Below are positions 8,518 to 15,223 of a DNA stretch of 34,632 nucleotides, piece by piece; position 1 is the first letter of the stretch; every line of letters begins with the position of its first letter. The notes beneath the pieces were generated by a model that was given only the letters and a program-made list of their open reading frames with translations, searched no databases and had not been told where the DNA came from. Position numbers and translations under genes: made by a program. Where the stretch lies: NCBI GenBank assembly GCA_945897075.1, contig CAMDEX010000032.1, positions 1-34,632 on the forward strand, in the 5' to 3' direction. Origin of the DNA: Litorilinea aerophila (GTDB taxonomy: Bacteria; Chloroflexota; Anaerolineae; Caldilineales; Caldilineaceae).

Positions 8518-8599
8518 GGGGGGTTCGTTGGTCATCATCTCAGCATTCCATTATCCTTCTTCGGGTTCAAAAACCATCACGTCGAATAGTTCTTCCCAT

Positions 8600-8627
8600 C
8601 GCCGGGCGCTTTGTCGAGTGCCCGGCG
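8600..8627 (+). terminator. Strong hairpin, possible gltD terminator
   Basis: CGCCGGGC (8600-8607) and GCCCGGCG (8620-8627) form a perfect 8-bp GC stem, extendable to 11 bp with one G-U pair around a TTGTCG loop. The 3' side is TGTGTTATT, only weakly T-rich, so intrinsic termination is plausible but not certain. It lies 107 bases after the gltD stop. Confidence 0.45.
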
Positions 8628-8651
8628 TGTGTTATTCAGACACATTTGTAA

Positions 8652-8680
8652 ATGACGAAACGGACCTTTGGCGGTATAAT
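8652..8680 (+). promoter_or_regulatory. Putative sigma-70 promoter of the four-helix-bundle gene
   Basis: A consensus -10 hexamer TATAAT lies at 8675-8680, with ATGACG (4 of 6 matches to TTGACA) at 8652-8657 and a 17-base spacer. It sits 51 bases before the chosen start codon. It suggests that this gene has its own promoter rather than depending on gltD. Confidence 0.45.
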
Positions 8681-8731
8681 CCTGGATGCTCAGATGATGG
8701 GATTTTGGAGGGTGATGGCAGGAGAAGTCCG

Positions 8732-9244
8732 ATGGGCTATGGACCGGTTGAGGAATTGGAAGTCTATCGAATGGCGGAACGTGCCACTGACCGGATATAC
8801 GAATTACTTCGTTCCTGGCCTCCATTTGACAAGAATACCGTTGGCGAGCAGTTGGTGCGGGCAGCAGACAGCATCGGGGCGAATATAGCGGAAGGATACG
8901 GACGCTTTCATTTTGGCGATCATCTCCGTTTTTTCTACTTTGCCCGTGGCAGTCTCTTTGAGGCAAAATACTGGCTGCGCAGAGCTGAACGGAGGAGTCT
9001 TCTCGATAAAGAAGTTTGCGAAAACGCAGCCCGTTATCTCGACACAATGCGACAAAAGCTTAATGCACTCATCCGAGACCGACGGAACCGACGCGAGGGC
9101 GGATCAAAAACATCTACCGATATGCTCGCAGAGAATCCAGTTTCCTATGCGGTTGTGCCCATTGAAAAACTGGAAGACGACGAATGGCTCGACAATTTTT
9201 GGTATTCTCTCGACGAAACAACAGCGACTGACGAACCGTTTTGA
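8732..9244 (+). CDS. Four-helix-bundle protein (23S rRNA intervening-sequence/Avd-like family)
   Basis: 170 residues. Residues about 5-115 match the four helix bundle family (TIGR02436): ELEVYRMAERATDRIYELLRS, then the hallmark EQLVRAADSIGANIAEGYGR, then LRFFYFARGSLFEAKYWL. Relatives are encoded by intervening sequences in some 23S rRNA genes and include the Avd accessory protein of diversity-generating retroelements; most have no known function. No reverse transcriptase or variable repeat is near. An acidic C-terminal extension of about 45 residues (ending TATDEPF) is longer than usual for the family. I chose the ATG at 8732 for its GGAGAAG ribosome binding site; an upstream in-frame start at 8516 would add residues unrelated to the family. 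Matched inverted arms bracket the unit. Confidence 0.82.
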   Translation: MGYGPVEELEVYRMAERATDRIYELLRSWPPFDKNTVGEQLVRAADSIGANIAEGYGRFHFGDHLRFFYFARGSLFEAKYWLRRAERRSLLDKEVCENAARYLDTMRQKLNALIRDRRNRREGGSKTSTDMLAENPVSYAVVPIEKLEDDEWLDNFWYSLDETTATDEPF

Positions 9245-9254
9245 CCGACGCGAT

Positions 9255-9278
9255 ATCATCCCATCATCTCATCATCTT
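9255..9278. repeat. Right octamer arm flanking the four-helix-bundle gene
   Basis: Units CATCATCC, CATCATCT, CATCATCT in tandem at an 8-base period. The inverse complement matches 8494-8517 at 22 of 24 positions. It ends just before the AGGAG ribosome binding site of leuC at 9281-9285. Confidence 0.8.
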
Positions 9279-9293
9279 TAAGGAGCCACACCC

Positions 9294-10700
9294 GTGCCTG
9301 GAAAAACACTCTTTGAAAAAGTCTGGGAAACCCACGTCGTTGCGCAGGATGAGGGCGCGCCCGCTGTGTTGTACATTGACGCCCACCTGGTCCACGAAGT
9401 GACGTCGCCCCAAGCCTTCGCCGAACTGCGCGAGCGCGGGCTGCCCGTGCGTAGGCCGGACAAGACCTTCGCCACAATGGATCACGCCATCCCCACCCGC
9501 ATCGGCGTGGACATCTCCCTCTGGCCCGCGGATGCGGCGACGCAGGTGCAGACTTTGCGCCAGAACTGCGCCGATTTTGGCGTACCCCTCTACGACATCA
9601 ACGACGAAATCCAGGGCATCGTCCACGTCATTGGGCCGGAACTGGGCATCACCCATCCGGGGATGACGATTGTGTGCGGCGATAGCCACACCAGCACCCA
9701 CGGCGCGTTCGGAGCGTTGGCCTTTGGCATTGGGACGAGCGAAGTGGGTCACGTCCTCGCCAGCCAGTGTTTGATGCAGAAGAGAGCCAAAACCTTCGCC
9801 ATTACTGTGGACGGCGAACTGGGCAAAGGCGTCACCGCCAAAGATATTATCCTGGCAATTATCGCCAAAAACGGTGCGGGCGGCGGCCAGGGATACGTCT
9901 TTGAATACCGGGGCAGCGCCATCCGCCGCCTGTCTATGGCGAACCGCATGACCGTCTGCAATATGTCCATCGAGGGCGGGGCGCGGGCCGGGATGATTGC
10001 GCCCGACCAGACCACCTACGATTACATCAAAGGGCGCACCTTTGCCCCATCCGGCGAGCGCTGGGACAAAGCCGTGGCTTATTGGAACACACTCTACAGC
10101 GACGCCGACGCCGTCTTTGACCGAGAGATGACGCTGGACGCCGCGACGCTGGAGCCGATGGTGACTTACGGCACAAATCCCGGACAGGGCATCGGCATTA
10201 GCGGGCGCATCCCCACCGCGGCAGAGGTGGAAGACCCGGCGGAGCGGCGCAGTCTGGCCGCCGCGTTGGAGTATATGGGCTTGCAGGAAGGACAGAAGAT
10301 GGCAGGCCAGCCGGTAGACATCGTATTCATCGGCTCCTGCACCAACAGCCGCATCGAAGACCTGCGCGAAGCCGCCGCCATCGCCAAAGGGCGCAAAGTG
10401 GCGGACAATGTGCAGGCGCTGGTGGTGCCCGGCTCCAAAGCGGTGAAGGCCCAGGCCGAAGCCGAGGGGCTGGACATTGTCTTCAGCGAGGCCGGTTTCG
10501 AGTGGCGCGGCGCAGGATGCAGTATGTGTCTGGCTATGAACGACGACAAGGCCGGTGCTGGCAAATATGTGGCCAGCACCAGCAACCGCAACTTCCAGGG
10601 ACGGCAGGGGCCGGGTTCGCGCAGCCTGCTGATGAGTCCGATTATGGCCGCCGCGGCCGCGGTCAACGGCCGGGTGGTGGATGTGCGGGAGATGATGTAA
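9294..10700 (+). CDS. leuC: 3-isopropylmalate dehydratase large subunit
   Basis: 468 residues, the usual length. With LeuD it isomerises 2-isopropylmalate to 3-isopropylmalate through a [4Fe-4S] cluster, and in the citramalate route it converts citramalate to 2-methylmalate-type intermediates. Cluster ligands are visible: C349 in IGSCTNSR, and C409 and C412 in [11 protein letters not shown]. Aconitase-family motifs [13 protein letters not shown] (128-140) and [15 protein letters not shown] are intact. The start is GTG 9294-9296 with AGGAG 8 bases upstream. LeuC normally sits directly before leuD; here 1.67 kb of accessory genes separate them on the same strand. Confidence 0.96.
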   Translation: MPGKTLFEKVWETHVVAQDEGAPAVLYIDAHLVHEVTSPQAFAELRERGLPVRRPDKTFATMDHAIPTRIGVDISLWPADAATQVQTLRQNCADFGVPLYDINDEIQGIVHVIGPELGITHPGMTIVCGDSHTSTHGAFGALAFGIGTSEVGHVLASQCLMQKRAKTFAITVDGELGKGVTAKDIILAIIAKNGAGGGQGYVFEYRGSAIRRLSMANRMTVCNMSIEGGARAGMIAPDQTTYDYIKGRTFAPSGERWDKAVAYWNTLYSDADAVFDREMTLDAATLEPMVTYGTNPGQGIGISGRIPTAAEVEDPAERRSLAAALEYMGLQEGQKMAGQPVDIVFIGSCTNSRIEDLREAAAIAKGRKVADNVQALVVPGSKAVKAQAEAEGLDIVFSEAGFEWRGAGCSMCLAMNDDKAGAGKYVASTSNRNFQGRQGPGSRSLLMSPIMAAAAAVNGRVVDVREMM

Positions 10701-10726
10701 CTGCTTCTCAATTTGAGTGAAACCCA

Positions 10727-11032
10727 ATGCCAAAACTCTACGAGTATTTCGGACTGACGGTTCTGTTCTACTCCAATGAGCATGAGCCAGTTCACGTTCA
10801 TGGAAAGTTTCAGGGTGCTGAAAGCAAAGCCGAGATACTCATTAATGAAGGCAAAATTGTTGAAATCCGCATCACTTCTGTTCGAGGACGCAGGCCGCTC
10901 CCACCCAACCAACGGGAGGATTTTAGGTTTTTGGTAGAGCAACGCAGCGAGGAGATTGTAGACAAATGGATAGCGTACTTCGTACTGCACAAGCCAATCA
11001 CGAGCGAGCGAATCTCGCGCCGAATCCGTTAG
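10727..11032 (+). CDS. DUF4160 domain protein
   Basis: 101 residues. The N-terminus MPKLYEYFGLTVLFYSNEH, the EPVHVHGKF motif and the lysine-rich AEILI strand match DUF4160, a small family nearly always encoded next to DUF2442. The pair is often suggested to be toxin-antitoxin-like, but I know of no firm biochemical role. It starts 26 bases after the leuC stop and its 3' end overlaps the next gene by 67 bases. Base composition is visibly less GC-rich than leuC, consistent with acquisition. Confidence 0.82.
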   Translation: MPKLYEYFGLTVLFYSNEHEPVHVHGKFQGAESKAEILINEGKIVEIRITSVRGRRPLPPNQREDFRFLVEQRSEEIVDKWIAYFVLHKPITSERISRRIR

Positions 11033-11289
11033 CCTTGACGGATGGTGCTATTGTAGATGTGATTGATGCCAGACTGTTGAAACCGTACCAGATTCGTGTT
11101 AGATTCAGCGACGGCACTGCCCAGACTGTGGACTTTGGCAGGTTTCTGCACGATTCGCGCAACCCCCACATCCGAAAATATCTGGATACTTCTCTTTTCG
11201 CGGACTTTACCGTAGAGAACGGCGATTTGCAGTGGCACGGGTATGAATTGTGTTTTCCGGTTGCCGATCTCTATGAAAATCGGATATGA
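10966..11289 (+). CDS. DUF2442 domain protein
   Basis: 107 residues. From residue about 28 it follows the DUF2442 pattern: IVDVIDARLLKPYQIRVRFSDGT, then an acidic VDFGRFL, then FADFTVENGDLQWHGYEL and a final ADLYE. It is the usual partner of DUF4160, and the 67-base overlap supports co-translation. AGGAG lies 11 bases before the ATG. The first 27 residues are outside the conserved domain, so translation might start later, near 11034. Function unknown; toxin-antitoxin-like by association only. Confidence 0.78.
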   Translation: MDSVLRTAQANHERANLAPNPLALTDGAIVDVIDARLLKPYQIRVRFSDGTAQTVDFGRFLHDSRNPHIRKYLDTSLFADFTVENGDLQWHGYELCFPVADLYENRI

Positions 11290-11323
11290 CGCTGGATGAT
11301 GAGCCAAGATGGAGAGAGGGCCA

Positions 11324-11701
11324 ATGCAACTGGAACAGGTTGTCCTGCGTGAAGATTTGGAACTCAGACTCTTGCGCGATGCCGAACGTAGCGACACGAG
11401 TATCGGTCAGTTGCTGAACGAGGCTGTTGAAGAGTTCCTACTCAATCGCCAACGGGCAAAAATCGATGCCGAAGTCGCTGCATTCGTCAGACTCCACCCG
11501 GAGCTTTGGCGAACCAAGCCGGGGCAGTGGGTTGCCGTTCACAACGGCAAGCTAGTCGCTACAGACCCGGACCGCGTGGCCCTGTACCGGCGTATACGCA
11601 AAAATTACGGACAGACGCCTGTGTTGGTTCGGGAAGTAACAGCGAACCCGGATGAAGATATTTGGCTTAGAACGCCGAGTACAGGGAAAGTGGCTCAATG
11701 A
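11324..11701 (+). CDS. DUF5678-type protein with RHH-like N-terminus
   Basis: 125 residues from the ATG at 11324, preceded by GAGAGAGGG; an ATG at 11309 would add five residues. Residues about 1-45 resemble a ribbon-helix-helix DNA-binding segment (VVLREDLELRLLRDAERSDTS, then QLLNEAVEEFL). Residues about 60-105 carry a DUF5678-like motif: PGQWVAVHNGKLVATDPD and a short hydrophobic end TPVLVREV. In other bacteria such genes often precede a small aspartyl-protease-like gene, and a remnant of one follows here. The arrangement suggests an antitoxin-like regulator, but that is inference. Confidence 0.6.
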   Translation: MQLEQVVLREDLELRLLRDAERSDTSIGQLLNEAVEEFLLNRQRAKIDAEVAAFVRLHPELWRTKPGQWVAVHNGKLVATDPDRVALYRRIRKNYGQTPVLVREVTANPDEDIWLRTPSTGKVAQ

Positions 11702-11704
11702 GCG

Positions 11705-11872
11705 GTGGACATTTATCTACTGGATATTTTGATCAAGGATATCCGCACTCCTGTCGTCGAGGTTGTTTCCGACCGTAGCGGCGATGAACTGATTTTGGGG
11801 CGAAACGTCCTGAACTATTTGCGTGTCATCCTGAACGGGCTGAAGCAGACGACTGAAATCTACGAGTACTAA
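11705..11872 (+). pseudogene. C-terminal remnant of a retropepsin-like aspartyl protease
   Basis: A 55-codon reading frame starts with GTG and lies in the same frame as the preceding DUF5678-type gene, one codon after its TGA. Its segment GDELILGRNVLNYLRVILNG matches the C-terminal flap-side region of small bacterial retropepsin-like proteases (LGRxxLN). The catalytic DTG motif and the N-terminal half are missing. An ATG overlapping the TGA (11698) reads SGGHLSTGYFDQGYP in another frame and stops soon after, so internal deletion with a frameshift is likely. A short intact protein cannot be excluded. Confidence 0.45.
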
Positions 11873-12094
11873 ATGAGCGTAATGAATCCACAAACACAAG
11901 ACAGGGTTCAAGGTGTACGGGAAATCGAAATTGACGAAATGATCGCCGCCTTCAAACGCGATGTGGATCGGACATTGCTGCGTGAACTCCGTGCCTGCAC
12001 GGTAGAACAGCGATTGATTCGCTTGATGCAGCATCAGATGTTCTTTGAAGAAATGCAAGCCGCAGGAGTACGGGCGAGGCACGCAAATGATTGA
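11873..12094 (+). CDS. Small conserved hypothetical protein
   Basis: 73 residues with the ATG immediately after the TAA of the protease remnant. Charged and helical, with the segment FKRDVDRTLLRELRACTVEQRLIRLM. This resembles short hypothetical proteins frequent in Chloroflexota and cyanobacteria that contain DRTL and TVEERI/QRL elements. No catalytic motif is visible. Its place in the cassette suggests a toxin-antitoxin-type or partner role, but this is not shown by sequence. Its end overlaps a 16-codon ORF (12087-12137) that looks like debris. Confidence 0.6.
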   Translation: MSVMNPQTQDRVQGVREIEIDEMIAAFKRDVDRTLLRELRACTVEQRLIRLMQHQMFFEEMQAAGVRARHAND

Positions 12095-12154
12095 CTTTCC
12101 ACTGCTTCCTGACGATGGAATTCCTTCTATTGTATGAGATGGAGACAGATCCTT

Positions 12155-12358
12155 ATGCGCACGTTCACAGCTTACGTGGAATTTGATCCCGAAACAGAAC
12201 TGTATGTGGGCACGGTTCTGGGCATCCGGGGCGCGCACACCCAGGGCGCGGCACTGGACGAATTACATAGAAACTTGCAGGAAGTAGTGGAATTGTGTCT
12301 GGAAGAATCTCTAATCGAATTGTCACCCGACCAGTTTCGCGAGCATCTACACCAATAA
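12155..12358 (+). CDS. HicB-like antitoxin (solitary)
   Basis: 67 residues from the ATG at 12155; GGAGA lies about 10 bases upstream, and an ATG at 12134 would add seven residues. The partial RNase-H-like fold of HicB is recognisable: TAYVEFDPETELYVGTVLG, then GAHTQGAALDELHRNLQEVVEL. HicB proteins neutralise the HicA mRNA interferase and repress their operon. No hicA is present before or after it; leuD starts 15 bases downstream. It is therefore an orphan antitoxin-like gene or a relict of a two-gene module. Confidence 0.75.
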   Translation: MRTFTAYVEFDPETELYVGTVLGIRGAHTQGAALDELHRNLQEVVELCLEESLIELSPDQFREHLHQ

Positions 12359-12373
12359 GGAACAACAGCATTT

Positions 12374-12964
12374 ATGCAACCCTTCACCCAACTGACCACC
12401 ACCGCCCTGCCCATGCGCCGGGAAAGCGTGGACACCGACCAGATCATCCCCGCCCGCTACCTGACGGCTGTGACCAAAGCCGGGATGGGCGACGGTCTCT
12501 TTTCCTGGTGGCGCTATGGCCGGGACGGAAAACCCAACCCAGACTTCGAATTGAACAAACCGGAATACCAGGGCAGCCGGGTGCTGATCGCCGGGCGCAA
12601 CTTTGGCTGCGGCTCCAGCCGGGAGCACGCGGTCTGGGCGCTGACCGAATACGGTTTCAATGCCGTCATTGCACCGGGCTTTGCCGACATCTTCTACAAC
12701 AACAGCCTGAAGAACGGTCTGCTGCCCGTGGCCCTGCCCGAAGAGACGGTCAATATGCTCTGGGATTTGATCGAGGAGGAGCCGACGACGACCCTCTCCA
12801 TCGATCTGGCAAACCAGACCGTCACCCTGCCCGACGGCCAGCAGATGGGCTTTGCCATCGACAGCTTCCGCAAAATGTGTCTGCTCAACGGTCTGGACGA
12901 TATGGGCTATCTGTTGGCAAAAGACGACGCCATCGTGGCCCACGAGTCCGCGCTGCCCTATTGA
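12374..12964 (+). CDS. leuD: 3-isopropylmalate dehydratase small subunit
   Basis: 196 residues, the usual length for LeuD, the swivelling-domain subunit of isopropylmalate isomerase. Family motifs are intact: ESVDTDQIIPARYL near 17-30, GRNFGCGSSREHAVWAL near 73-89, and GFADIFYNN. It begins 15 bases after the HicB-like gene, with AAGGA about 12 bases before the ATG. No promoter is obvious between leuC and leuD, so leuD probably relies on transcription through the inserted cassette. Confidence 0.96.
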   Translation: MQPFTQLTTTALPMRRESVDTDQIIPARYLTAVTKAGMGDGLFSWWRYGRDGKPNPDFELNKPEYQGSRVLIAGRNFGCGSSREHAVWALTEYGFNAVIAPGFADIFYNNSLKNGLLPVALPEETVNMLWDLIEEEPTTTLSIDLANQTVTLPDGQQMGFAIDSFRKMCLLNGLDDMGYLLAKDDAIVAHESALPY

Positions 12965-12999
12965 GTAAGTAAACAGACGGACACGGATTTAACAGCGTG

Positions 13000-13629
13000 A
13001 TGACTGCACCAGCCGTTACTCTCCTGCCTGACCAGAGACTCAGTGACCGCAGCTTCACCGACCCGGTGTGGAGTACACAGGATCGCGCGGCGTTGGAACT
13101 AATGGCCGCGCGCCTGCGCAGTGTACTGCGCGAGGAGAAGCCATCGGTGCAGGCCAAACGGCTGGACATCTTCTATCTGAGCGAAGACGACGGCTGCGCG
13201 CACCGGGTGGTGATTGTCAATTGGGCGGGGCTGATGGCCTGTGAAACCCTGACCGTCGTGGGCTTCTTCGGTCAGCGGCGCGAAGACGCTGATATGCAGG
13301 CCACGCTGATGGCCGACGCGGTGATGCTGCAACAGTTTACCGAACAGCCCCATCTGCTCAGCTACAGTTCGCTCCAATTTCCCAGCGGAGAGTGGGCCAA
13401 TCTGGTCCTCTTCTGTTCGCCGGAAGGGATCAACCACTGGGGGGCCAACAGCTATCACAGCCAGGCGGCCAGGGAGATTTCGCCCAACTACTACAATTCC
13501 ATCCGCCTGCACAACGGCGCGCTGGAAGATGGGCTGTGGAGCGCGCAGCCCATCCGCCTGCAGCGCACCAAATACTACGACTTTCGGGGCGAGCAGCTTT
13601 GGCACGCGGTGCGCGAGTTTACTCCGTGA
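13000..13629 (+). CDS. Conserved-looking hypothetical protein
   Basis: 209 residues from the ATG at 13000, with a GTG one codon upstream as an alternative. No family was recognised. The protein is soluble, without signal or membrane segments. Notable stretches are LDIFYLSEDDGCAHRVVIVN, LLSYSSLQFPSGEWANLVLF and NYYNSIRLHNGAL, giving the impression of a beta-rich fold. Its last codons overlap the start of the YjjX-type gene (GTGA, 13626-13629), so the two are translationally coupled. A role near nucleotide clean-up would be a guess. Confidence 0.7.
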   Translation: MTAPAVTLLPDQRLSDRSFTDPVWSTQDRAALELMAARLRSVLREEKPSVQAKRLDIFYLSEDDGCAHRVVIVNWAGLMACETLTVVGFFGQRREDADMQATLMADAVMLQQFTEQPHLLSYSSLQFPSGEWANLVLFCSPEGINHWGANSYHSQAAREISPNYYNSIRLHNGALEDGLWSAQPIRLQRTKYYDFRGEQLWHAVREFTP

Positions 13630-14165
13630 AGATCGCCATCGGCTCGACCAACCCGACGAAAGTGGCCGCAGCCCGGCGGGCCGCGGCCAAAGTTTGGCCG
13701 GAGGGTAAAGTGGTGGCCGTCGCTGTTCCCTCCGGTGTGAGCGAGCAGCCGCTGAGCGACGACGAGACGATTCGCGGCGCGGTCAACCGGGCGCGTAACG
13801 CGCTGGCCGCGCTGGACGGCGCACAGATCGGAATGGGTGTGGAGGGCGGCGTGCAGGATACGCCCCACGGGATGTTTGTGGGTGGCTGGGCCGCAGTTGT
13901 GGATCGCAACGGTTCACTCGGCATCGGCGCGGGCGGGCGCGTGTTGCTGCCCGAAGCCATTGCCAGCCGCATCCGGACCGGCGAGGAACTCGGCCCCGTG
14001 ATGGACGATTTCAGCGGGCGACGCAACGTCAAGCACGGCGAAGGGGCCATCGGCATCTTTACCAACGGGCTGATCGAACGCACCGCCGCCCTGGAAATCG
14101 CACTGCTCTATGCCCTGGCCCGCTTCATCACGCCGGAAAACTACGAAGAGATGGAACGCGGATGA
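13626..14165 (+). CDS. YjjX-type inosine/xanthosine triphosphatase
   Basis: 179 residues of the DUF84/YjjX family, which hydrolyses non-canonical nucleotides such as ITP and XTP. Visible motifs are the N-terminal IGSTNPTKVAAARRA (substrate loop), SEQPLSDDETIRGAVNRA and MGVEGGV, followed by GHGEG-like KHGEGAIGIFTNG. The GTG start at 13626 overlaps the upstream stop. An upstream in-frame extension to 13392 has no family similarity. The last three codons and the stop (ERG-stop) lie inside the left arm of the repeat at 14152, so the C-terminus was probably reset by that insertion. Confidence 0.85.
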   Translation: MKIAIGSTNPTKVAAARRAAAKVWPEGKVVAVAVPSGVSEQPLSDDETIRGAVNRARNALAALDGAQIGMGVEGGVQDTPHGMFVGGWAAVVDRNGSLGIGAGGRVLLPEAIASRIRTGEELGPVMDDFSGRRNVKHGEGAIGIFTNGLIERTAALEIALLYALARFITPENYEEMERG

Positions 14166-14260
14166 CGCGGATCGGGCGGATAAACGCGGATAAAAAATAG
14201 ACGGATTTTTATAGATTTATCCGCTTTGATCCGTTCAATCAGCGTCATCCGCGTTCTATT
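14152..14260. repeat. CGCGGAT-type inverted repeat between the NTPase and methyltransferase genes
   Basis: Left arm GAACGCGGATGACGC (14154-14168) and right arm GCGTCATCCGCGTTC (14242-14256) are perfectly complementary. Similarity continues inward through CGGATAAA-type units, giving arms of about 44 bases built from repeated CGCGGAT/GCGGATAAA words. The left arm includes the stop codon of the preceding gene. A third copy of the arm lies at 15072. Confidence 0.8.
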
Positions 14261-14286
14261 CTTCATTTCCTTTGCGGTGGAAAAAT

Positions 14287-15066
14287 ATGACGACGTATCA
14301 AAAATCTGTCTTCCCTGGCGCGGCGGTCTGGAAAGATTCGGCGCTGGTCGAGAATTTTCTGGGCCGGGTACGCAAGGGCGTGCCGTTGGCCGAAGCCCAA
14401 TTCGATGTGATGATGCGGGTGATCGAAGGCCGCGGCCAGCCAGTCAACGCCTTTCTGGACTTGGGCTGCGGCGACGGTATCCTCGCTTCGATTATTCTTG
14501 CCGAATACCCCGACGCTACCGGCGTGCTGGTTGATTTTTCTATGCCGATGATCCAGGCCGCCATTGCCAATTTGAAGAGCTACGGCAAACGGATTCATTT
14601 TTCCACTGTGGACTACGCCGACCCCAACTGGTTTGGCACAGTGGCGGCCCACGGCCCCTACGACGCGATTGTCTCCGGCTTCTCCATCCACCACCACTCG
14701 GATCGGGTCAAGCAGCAGATCTACCGGGATGTCTTCGACCTGTTGGGGCCAGGCGGCGTCTTTGTCAATATGGAACACGTGCGTTCGGCCAGCAAATGGC
14801 TGGAAGCCGTCCACGACGACTTTTTCATAGATAGCCTGTGGGCCAGCCAGGTGGGTCGCCCCGACAGCGAGAACCGGGCGCAGATTGCCGCGGGCTATCA
14901 CAGCCGGGATGACAAAGCCGCCAACATCCTGGCCCCGGTGGAGAGCCAGTGCCATTGGCTGCAACAGATCGGCTTTCAGGATGTGGACTGTTATTTCAAA
15001 GCGTTTGAGTTGGCTCTCTTTGGCGGGCGCAAACCGCCGCAAAAGAGCATCAATGACTTCAACTGA
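14287..15066 (+). CDS. Class I SAM-dependent methyltransferase
   Basis: 259 residues from the ATG at 14287; GGTGGA is about 7 bases upstream, and a TTG at 14272 would be longer but weaker. The Rossmann-like fold is indicated by motif I FLDLGCGDG (56-64), the acidic end of strand 2 LVDFS (81-85), and motif IV-like YDAIVSGFSIHHHSD, followed by LGPGGVFVNMEHV. Substrate unknown. Repeat arms flank it on both sides. The next gene is a phytanoyl-CoA dioxygenase-like protein, so a small-molecule modification role is possible. Confidence 0.85.
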   Translation: MTTYQKSVFPGAAVWKDSALVENFLGRVRKGVPLAEAQFDVMMRVIEGRGQPVNAFLDLGCGDGILASIILAEYPDATGVLVDFSMPMIQAAIANLKSYGKRIHFSTVDYADPNWFGTVAAHGPYDAIVSGFSIHHHSDRVKQQIYRDVFDLLGPGGVFVNMEHVRSASKWLEAVHDDFFIDSLWASQVGRPDSENRAQIAAGYHSRDDKAANILAPVESQCHWLQQIGFQDVDCYFKAFELALFGGRKPPQKSINDFN

Positions 15067-15071
15067 TTGGA

Positions 15072-15151
15072 AATAGAACGCGGATGACGCTGAAAGGAAT
15101 GATTGACGCGGATAAAATCTGCGCAAATCTGTTGTTTCTGCGCAATCTGCG
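15072..15151. repeat. Further copy of the CGCGGAT-type repeat arm
   Basis: AATAGAACGCGGATGACGCTG repeats, in direct orientation, the reverse complement of 14240-14260. It is followed by GACGCGGATAAAATCTGCGC and a tract with ATCTGCGC/AATCTGCG words. The rest of this 157-base gap holds only the ribosome binding site of the next gene. Confidence 0.7.
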
Positions 15152-15223
15152 TCCCCGTTTTCGTTGTTGACAATTCGCCGAGCGTAAAAAGACAAATCAT
15201 CATTCCCAGAGGAGGGAAATTGT

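Noticed and set aside
6985..8538. Long open frame on the minus strand opposite gltD (517 codons), with similar frames opposite leuC (9264-10733) and ilvD (23769-25634)
   Set aside because: These mirror the codon bias of strongly supported plus-strand genes, have low-complexity His/Gln/Ala-rich translations, and no family resemblance.
8516..8731. N-terminal extension of the four-helix-bundle protein
   Set aside because: The extension translates repeat, hairpin and promoter-like sequence. The ATG at 8732 has a good ribosome binding site and starts at the family's N-terminus.
8732..9244. Diversity-generating retroelement, because of the Avd-like protein
   Set aside because: There is no reverse transcriptase, template repeat or variable repeat in the window.
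12087..12137. 16-codon ORF between the small hypothetical gene and the HicB-like gene
   Set aside because: Too short to support as a gene; possibly debris of a former cassette gene.
13392..13625. Upstream extension of the YjjX-type gene
   Set aside because: It lies out of frame within the preceding gene and shows no similarity to the family. The GTG at 13626 overlaps the upstream stop and begins with the conserved IGSTNPTK region.
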